64,000 nucleotides of DNA from Ceratobasidium sp. AG-K (taxonomy: Eukaryota > Basidiomycota > Agaricomycetes > Cantharellales > Ceratobasidiaceae), in the NCBI GenBank assembly GCA_037039685.1, contig JAWNGF010000003.1, positions 1,240,001-1,304,000 of the forward strand. Direction: 5' to 3'. The notes beneath the pieces were generated by a model, which was not told the DNA's origin, ran no database searches, and worked only from the letters and a program-made list of their open reading frames with translations. Of the stretch, positions 1-10,017 are shown one piece after another (the first letter of the stretch is position 1; each line of letters starts with the position of its first letter). The position numbers and the translations under genes were made by a program.

Positions 1-1229
1 CATTGAGCTTGTCAACGAAGCGTCCGACCAACGGGGCGGTCAGGACTCCGAGCATGCCGATCAACCCGAACAAGCCGATGTCGAGCCTAGCACACATTAC
101 TTTACTGAGCAGTTACGAGTAAATGGAAGAATCTGGTGACTCACGTATTGTAGTGGTATGGGGTGCCGTCGAGGAGGAAGGTAAGGTTGACCCAAAAGTT
201 GACGAAGACGGCGGATGAAAGAAGTCCAATAAGACAGCACTGGATCAGGATAGGCTCCGTGACGGCGTAACGTACCATGGTATACAAGATACTAAAGTAG
301 GATAAGCCTGTGTTTTTCGGTGGATAGTCCGGTACAAATAACCACATAGTAAGAACGTTTCCAAACTGTAGGCCGCAAGATATCCAATAGATAATGCGCC
401 AGCTAGTAAATTCTGCGATAATGCCTGCTAGCACGCGGGCAAAAAGGATACCTAGCAACAATCCAGAGAGTACGATAGAGATAGCGGATGCGCGCCGCTC
501 TGGAGGTGCCAAATCTGCGGCCAAAGGAATCATGATCTGAGGTACGACCGTAAACACCCCCATGACGAACGAGAGTCCGCCAAATATATTTTTGCTTGGG
601 GATAGGGCGAGGCCGAGAGTAAAGGTGCCGACAAGACATCCGAGCAACAACAACAGTTGCCGCCGTCGAACAAGATCTCCTAGTGGACTAATGAGTAACA
701 GGCCAACCGCATACCTGATACAAGAGTTCACGACATCAGATTAGAATCTGCATTTACGTGGGCTATAGCTTACCCGGCTTGAGTAAGGGTTGGGATAATT
801 GTAACTTCCTCGTTCGAGACGCCAAAGGATTCGGCTAGGCGAACTGGGATCGAGTGAGTTACCGCCATTTAACGAGGTATGCTTGACATACCAAGTATCG
901 GCTGACAATAGTATAGATTGCCCACAGCTGCCATATGATTAAATTGGTCAGATACAATTGCCGCAACACACACGATACGCACTCAGCGTGCTTGCTAGAC
1001 CAAAGAAAGCGTTCAACGCCAACGTAAAACGAAAGGGCTTCTCCGTGTCATGACGCAAGTATCTGGGGATTGGCACAAACCCGAAATCAAACCTCCGGAT
1101 GGCTCCTTTGGTGGGTGAGTCGACCGTTGAGCATACAGTTGGAGTATCCTCGCTGGATGACCGCACACCAGATTCGGTCTTGACACGCTGTGAGACTTCA
1201 AGAGTAACTACAGGACACAAGTCAGGCAT
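1..1229 (-). CDS. MFS transporter, 5' part (3' end outside window)
   Basis: This is a membrane transporter of the major facilitator superfamily; its substrate cannot be told. The ATG is at 1229-1227. Exon 1 has a hydrophilic N-terminus and ends near 'LALNAFFGLAST'. Short exons then carry 'GNLYYCQP' and 'RLAESFGVSNEEVTIIPTL'. The long exon at about 141-720 continues with 'YAVGLLLISPLGDLVRRRQ', which holds the loop 2-3 motif (G-x-L-x-D-x-x-R-R). It goes on through the ERRASAISI / GILFARVLAG / SWRIIYW segments (TM4-TM6 region). A last visible exon (1-95) encodes 'GLIGMLGVLTAPLVGRFVDK', the equivalent motif at the start of the second half. Introns fall at about 96-145, 720-775 and two further positions upstream. 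The gene is cut by the window start, so the C-terminal half is missing. Family assignment is firm; similarity to bacterial-type drug or sugar efflux MFS proteins is an inference. Confidence 0.85.
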
Positions 1230-2266
1230 GGTATCTCTGACAGTAAGGCGACAAACGTACGATTGGGCATGACCGCGGCGAGTCCTCGCAAATGTGTGTG
1301 GAAGGATAAAGACAACCTCCCCTACGGCCGATCCGAGTGTTATATACTAGAGCAAAGGTACAGGCGTCGAGTCAGTGACTAAGTCAGGACCCTCGCAAAG
1401 AGCTCCTTACTCAAATCGAATCACCAGCGATCCAACCAAAAACCTGACCAATAAGGTTTCTTTCCAAGGGCCCATGTTATGGCACGCAAAGCCGAGGATT
1501 ACTATTTTTATATCGGTTGAGGTACAACCTTGACAATAGCCAAGACTGCTGTCGATCTGAATCAGCGTCCAAATCACTGATCTGGTCTTTGAGATTGACG
1601 TAACAGAGCCAGGTGCATAGAGTAAAAGTTAAATCACAAGATGGTGGATGTTTCGCGCTAATTTTGAATTGACCACGTTGTGTGTGGGGGTCTAAGCAAC
1701 TCAGCGCCTACCGCCGGAATGTAAAATTTCCGCAGCTTTCAATCCAATGGGTTTGCCTGTGCTCCTACCGTTGGCACCGAAGGCCTCGATCCTGCGACAC
1801 AACCTCACCAGGTAGAGGCCAAGCGCCCAGAGTCGGATGAATCAGACTGTCAACCCATCATTACGAATTGCATCTATAGTTAGTGCCGCATCCATGCATA
1901 CGGTCGGGTAAACACGCGAAGATCGCATGTGTACTAGCTTCCCGACGGAACCCGCTGAGTCCCAGATGCGCCGATGGTCTATCAGCCGAAGGACATTGTC
2001 GTCCCACTGGAGTCATTGATAGAGCAATCGCAATATGGTACAAAAATGAATGGAATAGTTCTGATAAAATGACTCGCGTACGCTAGATTAGGAACTGGTT
2101 AAGATTTAGCGAGACGCGTAGGTTGGCGCAACACGTGATTGGATAACTTCATACCTGACATAATCTATATGGTCTAATCGCTTCAGCTGTGGTACCCTAT
2201 CTCAATTGACCAACCAACTTTACAGATCTCTTGAGATATCTTTTTCCTTTGGCACATAGGAACAAG
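1230..2266. other. Intergenic, no gene seen
   Basis: Short reading frames on both strands show no recognisable motif, no ordered splice sites and no conserved domain. This is the shared upstream region of the divergent MFS transporter and nicotinamide riboside kinase genes, so it should hold both promoters. No specific site can be assigned. Confidence 0.5.
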
Positions 2267-3386
2267 ATGACAGTTTCCAAGCCCAAAAAGGTTTTTATAG
2301 TAGGCGTTGGGTGGGTATCGTTTAAACTTTGTCTTGGTATTCCTGTAAGTTACCAATAAAACGTGTGGAAACTCTGCGCTAGTGGACCTACTTGTTCGGG
2401 TAAAACGACACTTGCCAAGCACCTCCGAACCATATTGCCAAACTCTTTTATTATTCATCAGGATGTAAGTCAATTCATTGTGTCTTGCGCTATCTGGACT
2501 TAAGATTGGTGCGGGTGCAGGACTTTGCACCGGTAAGGAGCAACGTCTTCCTAGAGACTTAACCCCATATATAAACCTGCTGCATTAGCCCCAAGAACTC
2601 GTACCTGTACACCCCGTTTATCAAGTCCAAGACTGGGACGACGCTCCAGGCGCCCTTGATTGGCCACGCCTTCGTTCATCCCTCAAACATGTCAAAGAAC
2701 ATGGCAGGCTTCCTGAAGCGCACTACTCGCATGACCACTTGAATGAGCAGCGGGAGGTTGGGTATCGATTTGGGATCTGAATATCATGAACTAAACTCGG
2801 TGCTAGGTCCCAATCCCTAGAGAGGCGGCTGAACGGCTAACGGCTCGGTTTAAAGAAGTTGAAGGTCAATGGTCGAGTAAAGGCTTTGAAGTCATTTGGG
2901 GACTTTTGGACGGGTTTCTCTTGTATTGGGACAGTGTGAGTGCGCTCTTATAGCCGTTTCAAGAAATTCACAACACATCAACCGTAGGAGGTAGTCGATC
3001 AGCTCGACGTGAAGATATTTATGCGTGTTCCGGAAGAGATTCTAAGGAAACGAAGGCATGAGCGCCACGGGTATCACGTAGCTGGTTGGTTTTCTTTATT
3101 CCGTAGCTCACTACAGAAGACACTTACTTCGATAGCTCAATCTGACCCAGACGGCTCGTTATGGAGGGATCCTCCCAACTATTGGGAACAGATAGTGTAC
3201 CCAGCCTATGTGAAGGCTCACAAGCATTTATTCGAGGAAGAAGACGTCGAAAAGGGCATTCTTACTCCTGAATACGCCGATAAGCTTATTCTCCTTCCGG
3301 GTGAAGGGTGTGGAAGTCAACAGATGGACATGGGCCAAATGGTGGAAGTAAGCGCTCGAGAGATACTGTCTGTATCAAGTCCTTAA
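2267..3386 (+). CDS. nrk1: Nicotinamide riboside kinase (NRK1-like P-loop kinase)
   Basis: The enzyme phosphorylates nicotinamide riboside to NMN for NAD salvage and is probably cytosolic. Exon 1 starts at ATG 2267 and ends inside the P-loop. Splicing 2311-2382 out gives 'GVGGPTCSGKTTLAKHL', a Walker A motif. Exon 2 ends 'NSFIIHQD' at 2464. A 12-nt exon (2521-2532) supplies 'DFAP', and the exon from 2589 gives 'HPVYQVQDWDDAPGALDW', the NRK signature. Further exons start at 2807, 2988 and 3151 and include 'RHERHGYHVADGSLWRDPP' (the LID region) and 'YWEQIVYPAYVKAHKHLF'. The intron at 3085-3150 keeps frame and could be mistaken for coding sequence. Near the C-terminus the expected 'VNRWTWAKWW' lies in the +1 frame after about 3309, with its own stop at 3349-3351. 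As written, the frame instead ends at 3386 with an unrelated tail. This is either a sequence error or a real frame break. Confidence 0.88.
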
Positions 3387-3595
3387 ATAGATGTCAAGAT
3401 ATGTAGAATATGTTCCCTGTATAAACATCGTTTAGGTATACAGTTGGATCGTCCCATTGAAACCGCAAGAATCACGTGGGTCCAGGCTAATGACGTATAG
3501 ATCGCTGCATCTTCGTCATCGTCCTTCACGCGTCGTATAAATCGAGGAATCAAGCGTCCGTGCCCAACTACCACCTCTATTCTCTCTCGACCACT

Positions 3596-4381
3596 ATGTC
3601 TTCTGTTGTCCGGATTACTGCATCTCGCGTAGCTGCCCGACGGGCCCCTGCCGTTGCTCGTGTGCGTCTAGAGTATGAGAGAATGGATATCGTTGACTAA
3701 CCTGCGGTCAAATCTACAGCGTAGGATGGCTACGACCCCACCACCACCACCACCTCCTCCTGGACATCCTCCAGTCGAGAAGTCCGGCGGATCAGCTTTG
3801 CCATTGATCTTAGGATTGCTTGCCATTGGTGGTGGAGGGTATTACTATATGACCAAAACTGGTGAAGGGCAGGACCTCAAACATGAGGCCAAAGCCGAGG
3901 CGAAGGAGGCTCAGGTTAGTAAATGTTAGCATTCGCCGGTTCATAGTTGACTAATCGGGTTGCACAGGCTCAAGCGAACGCAAAGTATGAGCAAGCCCGC
4001 GATGCTGCCTCGGCCAAAGCATCGCAACTGCAGAGAGAGGCGGAAGACGCGAAGAACCGTGCCTCTGGGAAGGCGACGAGCTACTACGACCAATCTGCTG
4101 CTAAAATTACGGAAGCCAAGATTGAGGCACAGCGTGCCCTTGATTCTGGGATCCGCAAGACGGAGGGCGCATACAACTCGGTGCTGGGTCGCGCCGAAGC
4201 GACTAAAAAGGACGCTGACGCAAAGGCCGCTGCCAACAAGAAGGCAGAGGGTGCGAAGCAGACGTGGTGGGAATGGATCGGGTGGGGATCCAAGAAGGCC
4301 GACGAGACGAAGAGAGAAACTGCCGCCGGCGTTGCTGATGCCGCTGGTAAAGTCCAAAAGGAAGCCAGCAAGAGGGCTTGA
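3596..4381 (+). CDS. Small single-pass membrane protein with Ala/Lys-rich coiled coil
   Basis: This is an unnamed fungal protein of about 230 residues. Exon 1 (ATG 3596) encodes an Arg/Ala-rich N-terminus ('RITASRVAARRAPAVAR') that looks like a mitochondrial presequence. Intron 1 (about 3662-3720) contains a 'gactaacc' branch site. Exon 2 gives a poly-proline run of eight, then 'ALPLILGLLAIGGGGYYYM', one transmembrane segment. After intron 2 (about 3916-3967) the rest is a long helical Ala/Lys/Glu-rich stretch (KASQLQREAEDAKNRA and similar), with one tryptophan-rich patch 'TWWEWIGWG'. The layout (presequence, TM helix, LEA/apolipoprotein-like helices) resembles fungal proteins labelled calcofluor-white-hypersensitive, but that match is only by look. 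A role at a mitochondrial membrane is inference. Confidence 0.75.
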
Positions 4382-5617
4382 TCAAGTTACATGCCACCTG
4401 GTCGTGCTATAATTCTTGTATCATTAGCTATTTGGACTACTTGTAACGAAATCGCCAAAATATGAATGTATAACGCAAATGTTTGCATGTATGCGTGATA
4501 TGTGTGCATCATGACCGAGGCTGGCTCGACACTGATTATTTACTATCTTCGAGTTTTGCGAGGACCTCTGTGTTTGAGGCTGGATACATGGCCTGGTTTA
4601 TTATAATCCGATGCCCATTGTTGGTGTGTATATTGGCGTTTGTACGTAGAAGTACTGTACAAGGCTACGATTTTCAGAAGAATCCGAACCCTGAGGGACT
4701 ATACTCAACCATTCACGATTTCACTAAGTCTTGGTCGCAGAGCCGCCAGAAACTGCGGCAAACACGAGTGACCTGAACCATGCGAGCTAGCAACGTCCAC
4801 GTACCAAACACTTGGTAATAAGTGAAACCATAAGTTTTTCGGTCAAGGACCAAGACCAAACCATATATGTAGCAAATCCGACAACACTAAGAGCGCCTCA
4901 ACCTGGGGGTCTACAACGCCTGGATCTTCCAGTCTAGCCAATCGACGTAATTCACATTCTCCAAGGAAGGTCCCCTGAGGCAGGCGTGCCCAGGAATCGA
5001 CGATAATCTTGAGGTACCCTTCCTTTGGGGCTGGTCATCTTGGGGATCTACATAAGCCCAGCGAGTATGCCTATATTTATTTTGTGTGCACTGGGTATTT
5101 CATCTAGCGCCAGAAGAATCTGAGGGCGTGTATCAAGAAGTGGATGATCTTTCAGATTTGGGAGCCGCGCGCCTCTATGTGCCCCGCGCGGGTGACACCA
5201 GAAGATGCAGACACAAACATGCTGGTGGTGGTTCCTGTATAGTGGCGAATCTGCGGGTTGTCACTAGGCACATCTGGGAGCGCACTGTATTTACCCACCT
5301 ATCCCTCGACCTGGCGGACGACTTTCGAGGCCTAGTCAATTAGAGCCTGTCACGGTTGACGGCTAAAATGATCGTCAGCCTTCATTGAATCTCGGGGAAC
5401 GCGGGTACTCATAAGAGCCAACGTATGCGCAGATGGTGCGAGAGAAAATATAAGTTTGTACAAATTTCGATGATGTTAATTTGATTGCTAGTACTACAAT
5501 CAGGATATGGGCATGAGGGAAAATAATAAAGACTGTCCAAGGAACAAGCTCAAACCCAAGTGAAATCAAAGCAGCCCAAGCCTAGTAGGAATAGGAAGGA
5601 GCACACAGATGGTAAAT
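4382..5617. other. Intergenic, no gene seen
   Basis: This lies between the convergent coiled-coil gene (+) and aspartic protease (-). Open frames near 4483-4776 and 5086-5343 show no domain, low-complexity signature or splice pattern and are treated as chance. The 3' ends of both flanking transcripts should lie here. Confidence 0.5.
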
Positions 5618-7470
5618 CTACTGATACCTAGGAACTTCGTACCCAGGTGTCTTTGCGCGCTCGTCGTCATCCGCATCGGGGAACTTGTGAGCAGTGACAG
5701 GTGCATATACCCCCCTCCCAGTACTCCCACTAGCTACGGTCGTTGAGCCTTTTTGGCTTCTCTGCTTGGCAAAGAAATAGCCACCCAACGCGATCAACGC
5801 AATCAAAAGCGCAACGTTTAGGCCAAGCAGGGCGAGCCCGATGGGTGCAAGTTTGGAGAGTTTGTCGAGGGTAGAGGAGAGTGTTGCAGTGTCCAAGTCG
5901 TCCGAAGAGGCAGACGCAACGAGGTTTGTCGAGCCCTGGCCCGGCCCGGCGGCTGCCTTGGCGTTGGTATTAGTGCTGGCGCTGGTGTTGGTATTGGAGG
6001 TGGCCGAGTTGGCGGGTACAGGCGGAGTCACACCGTCCAATTTGGTTGCATCTCCCTCAGCTGGTAACTGTGCGAGCGCCGCAGCGCGGTTCTTCTTGAA
6101 CCCGGCACTCGCCTCGTCCGCTTTGGTCAATGGCAGCAGTTTCACATACGGCTTGCCCATGTTACCAGCAGTATCAAAATCGCCGAAATCGTACACCGCA
6201 TAGGTGTTGCGAAGGAACGCGTCGCCAAGCAAAAAGTCAAATGGTAGGGCATCGATTGTGAGAGAACGGAATGCGTTTATGCAAAAGGTGGCGGTTGTAC
6301 CATCAGTGAGATTGTAGACGCCCGGCATGGTGAGATCGAGCGGGTGAATTGGGACTGTGATTCCACTTGAAATGGGAAGGTTGTTAAGGCACGGGCATGG
6401 ATATGAGCACAAAAAAGAGACCTACCCACTAGTGAACGCGACGTTGGCTTCGCCCATACACGGGACAAGCCAAATATCATCCACGGGACTATACACGCTT
6501 CCCGGAATACGGCCATAAATCGCGTCGACCGCCCACTTGGGAATCAAGCCTAGGCTAGCGCCTGTATCGAAGAGTGCGAGGCTCTTGCCCTCAGGTGGAT
6601 CCGAGGCGTTGTCGCCCTCAAATGTGCTGTTGAGCGGTACATTCACGCCATTGACTGTCATCGCATCAAGAAGAACGGTCCAGCGATTCGTATTCTCGGG
6701 CCACAAGGAGATGGGGGTTGACTGTTCAATGGCTGCGTATTGAGGTAGGACCGAACCCACGTCAAACGCGCCCTCAGCCATATCGTCCAGGTCCCCAGCG
6801 CGTTCCAAGGCAAACGCAATGTGGTTGGGGGTGCTAGGTTCCTGGAGAAAGAGGTTGCTGAGTAAACTTCGCCCCCAAGTCGCGTTGTACTTGTTCTGGA
6901 CGGCGTTTACGACATTGGAGAGGGTGTCGAAGCCCAGGCCCATGATACCATACGTGCCTTGGGCGAATAGTGAGTCCATGTCTTTGGCTGCGGTGACACA
7001 GATGAAGGCTTGATCGTCTACGTCAAAACCGGCGAAAGAGAGGTTGGCAACCCCAAGGAAACCTTCAACTGAGCCTTTGCCATAGCGTACACCGACGGGG
7101 ACGTCAGTAAAGTTGTGCACGTTAGCAAATAGACCCGGATGCGCGTTGGGATATACCCATAGGTCGGTTGAACCCGTGTCTAATTGGACAGGCACCTCTA
7201 GAGACCAGCGGTAAGCGGTGCCCTCAAGCTCGACTACGGTTACGTACCGACTCCCGCAATAGTAATATTAGTCGAGTAGAACATGTTATTCGAATTATAA
7301 ATGTCCGAGTCGTTGGACAGACCCGTGCCGACGCTGGCCAGAGGTGTTGTCGCATGTGGATTGTTGCTGAGGCCAGTAAATCCGGTAGTGTGGGCATTGG
7401 CGCGCCGCTGAACCGGAATGCGCAAGGAAAGCGCGCAGCCCGAGAAGAGCAAAAAAAGAGTGGGCTTCAT
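5618..7470 (-). CDS. Membrane-anchored pepsin-like aspartic protease (A1 family)
   Basis: This is a secretory-pathway aspartic endopeptidase. The start is ATG 7470-7468, chosen because it opens a signal peptide ('MKPTLFLLFSGCALSL'). After intron 1 (about 7192-7245) comes the first catalytic motif 'VQLDTGSTDLWVY'. The second is 'LALFDTGASLGLIP' near residue 290. Intron 2 (about 6377-6426) precedes the C-terminal lobe ('SLTIDALPFDFLLGDAFLRN', then 'TYAVYDFG'), where pepsin-like enzymes carry the ILGD-x-FLR-x-Y-x-x-FD block. A Ser/Thr/Asn/Ala-rich linker follows, then one transmembrane helix ('IGLALLGLNVALLIALIALG') and a short cytosolic tail. So it is probably plasma-membrane or vacuole anchored with the catalytic domain outside, like fungal yapsin/CtsD types but with a true TM helix rather than a visible GPI signal. 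Both catalytic aspartates are present. Confidence 0.93.
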
Positions 7471-7672
7471 AGCGGTAGGGAACACGAACAAACCCGCGGC
7501 CCTTTTCAAGCTCAACGAGGCACAGCTCTTCGAGGCACAGGCTGAATAGGACTGCATCGCCACACTTGTGATCCAGGGACAGACGTTGATTTACTAATTA
7601 TATCACAGCCCATTCTGGACATTGGTCACACAGTATTCATTAATAGAGCATCCACTAACAAACACGATAGAT

Positions 7673-8416
7673 TCACTCATACGTGCCAAACCACCAACGA
7701 AGAAGCTTTCCAACGTCTTTCCCATCACTCGCTTTCTCAAAGTCGACGCGTCCGACAAACTTTTGCGGGCCAAGGAACAAAGGAATCCAGTGAATATCAT
7801 CGTCAAACATTTTGTTGTACGGGACTTGCTCCGGAGAAAACCACTCGGGTCTCATTGTTGTGGTCCTGAGTGTGTAGCATGAGAGACCTGTTCGCGACTT
7901 TATATTGCAACCTACTCTTTCGGCTCGCCTTTCCATTTGGTCACCTTGTACATCGAACACTTGAGTGACTGGTCCATCGTTTCTAGCTTAACGCGGATGG
8001 TGCCATGGAATAGAATCTCTTCCGCTTCAAGTCCAGTTTGTTCCTACCAGCATCAGTTGGTACCAACAAATACCACATTCGTTAGTACTAATGCCCACAA
8101 TATTGGATGGAAACTCACCAATAAATCACGTCGGGCCGCGTCAAGGCCATTCTCTCCACTGGCGATAGGTCCGGCAAAGGGATTGTAGTTACCAGCCCCA
8201 AAACCTTCCTTTTTGTACCCAAGCAGAATCTGAAACAGTGCTTACATGTGCCACAAGTTAATCTGACCGTCGACACCGGCCTACCTTGTTAGAAGCCTCG
8301 TCTACTACCATCACATTCTCGAACGCAATCTCTCCATCGTAGGTAAACCAGTCCCCTTCACCGCCATGGGTAGCAACTTGTGCGTGCTGGATATCAACGC
8401 CGGGAGGGAGAGTCAT
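7673..8416 (-). CDS. MTH1-like Nudix protein with altered Nudix box
   Basis: It is related to 8-oxo-dGTP diphosphatase (MTH1/NUDT1), which cleans oxidised nucleotides. ATG is at 8416-8414. The exons read: a variable N-terminus, then 'ILLGYKKEGFGAGNYNPFAG' (equivalent to the LLG-x-KK-x-GFGAG-x-x-N segment), the Nudix helix 'GENGLDAARRDLLEQTGL', and a C-terminal part 'EWFSPEQVPYNKMFDDDIHW'. The last matches the MTH1 tail with the substrate-binding aspartates in DDD-x-x-W. Introns lie at about 8227-8282, 8045-8118 and 7865-7904. The consensus G-x5-E-x7-REU-x-EE-x-GU is only partly met: REU is RDL, EE is EQ, and the preceding GGK is AGP. Catalysis may therefore be reduced or different. The fold assignment is strong; activity is uncertain. 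Confidence 0.85.
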
Positions 8417-9356
8417 GGTGGAGATCAAGTCGGATGCTATTGTTCTTCACTCCCTATTGCTCCCATTTATACTAGACCAATCCTATCCATCGACTAGCCT
8501 CAATCGCGAACAATAACTTGTCTGCCACGGTGATCGCTTGAAACTAGTCTTGTCAGGTGACTGGCGGGAATTTGCAACCGAAGGTGGTCTTGGTGAGTTT
8601 GGACCGCGCTTCTTGACCTGACCTTGGACCTGACCTTGGACCAACGACAGCGGTCGCTCAACCACACACTGCTAGAGACTTGAGAGTGTAAGAATATAAT
8701 AATGCCACATTGTACGATATGCAATACCGAATGCTTTGACCCCGCTCGACACTTTGATTCAGCGACTGAGGATCGCCACCCGCACACCCCACGGCCTTCA
8801 AATGAGGTACCATCTATGCCTTTGTTATCTTTGCCCCGATAGGTTGTAATTACTTACACCTTCAGCTCAGTTTGTACCAGTCGAAGACTCGAGCTCGTCA
8901 TTCTGCTTCCAGTGCAGTCATGACTTTAGCACCCCCGCTGCCCTGCGCGTACACCTGGCCAACGCGCGTGTACATGATAGGAGCACATACCTGTACCCAG
9001 TAAGTACAGGCTCATTTAAAAATTAACATGGGAAAAATCTAATTAGAATTTCATAGAACGTGGTAAGGCGCACCGAGGGTTTGTATATAGCCTCGACCAG
9101 CCAAGTAAGCGCACGTCTTTAATCACGCTCGGCGCTCCCAGTTACATTTATACGCTTTAGGAAGTAGCATCACTTGAATATGAACACGCATCAGCTGGCA
9201 GTCTATCACCACGTTCACTCAGATCCGCGTCCAGTCACGAGGCTTCACGTTTGGACGGGGAGCTACAAGACCCTGGGCACTCGACCCGGTCCTACGAAGT
9301 AAGGAACTTTATCCACGCCTGGTAGTTTGATCGAACTAAATCCTGCAATCGGATAG
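8417..9356. other. Intergenic, no gene seen
   Basis: This is the upstream region shared by the divergent Nudix gene (-) and RING gene (+). Apart from a short tandem repeat at 8618-8642, I see no coding or RNA signal. Confidence 0.45.
8618..8642. repeat. Two-copy 12-bp tandem repeat
   Basis: The 12-mer CTGACCTTGGAC occurs twice in direct succession, followed by a further C. It lies about 200 bp upstream of the Nudix start. It could be a chance duplication or a paired binding site; nothing else supports a function. Confidence 0.6.
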
Positions 9357-10017
9357 ATGGGCCTCGACTCCGAGTTCTCTGTGGACGAGGACGTGTCGTT
9401 CCCGTCCGACGACGATGATATGTTGGAAACAAGCTCCCACGACCATTACGAATACAACACGGACACGCCTGCGAATGCGGCATCCCCTTCACATGAATAT
9501 ACCAATACTCATGGAGCTCGTACTTCAAGTTCGCATTTTACATACGGTACATGTCCAAATTTCCAACCACCCCTTCGGTCGGACCAATCAGATATACAGA
9601 CTAGTGCGCGGGAAGGAACAACTATTGTTTCTGATTCACGCCAGAAGTCCGAGTCCACCTGGGGAGTAAGGATAGGGACAGGATCAAGCTGTTCGCTTGG
9701 AACGAATTGCTCTTCGTTCAATCACTTTGAGGTAAATAGTTTGCTTACCCGTTGCTTGGCCCGCCCAATAATTTGGCTGGATCCTATAGACTTCAGCGCA
9801 TCACAGGCCGCATCTTCTGCGACCCCGCACAAACGGAATAATGTGCCCGATCTGTCTTGAACCCGCGGCTGAAATCACGAGTACATTGTGCGGGCACGTA
9901 TTCTGTGCGCAGTGTATCAAGGCAGCACTACAGATGCGCGAGGCGTGTCCGGTATGCAATCGCGCGATTAGTCAGTGGAGCACACACCCAATTTACCCCG
10001 TTTATGGATCGGTCTAG
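9357..10017 (+). CDS. RING-HC finger protein (putative E3 ubiquitin ligase)
   Basis: This is a small protein with an acidic, Ser/Thr-rich disordered N-terminus ('FSVDEDVSFPSDDDDMLE') and a C-terminal RING. ATG is at 9357. One intron, about 9733-9790, is needed to join the frames; the acceptor 'cctatag' is the one that keeps the RING in frame. The RING reads 'CPICLEPAAEITSTLCGHVF' followed by C-x2-C and 'CPVCN', a full C3HC4 set. RING-HC proteins of this size with disordered acidic N-termini include RNF4/Slx8-type ligases, but no SUMO-interacting motif can be asserted. The protein ends 13 residues after the RING. Compare the RING protein at 13863-15387, whose finger has the same TST-x-CGHVFC core. 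Confidence 0.82.

Noticed and set aside
3085..3150. In-frame coding sequence inside NRK1
   Set aside because: The stretch has GTTGGT...CCCAG borders, is a multiple of three and interrupts the conserved HVADGSLWRDPP block, so it is an intron.
6537..7013. Plus-strand open frames over the aspartic protease
   Set aside because: They are antisense shadows of a strongly supported protease gene.
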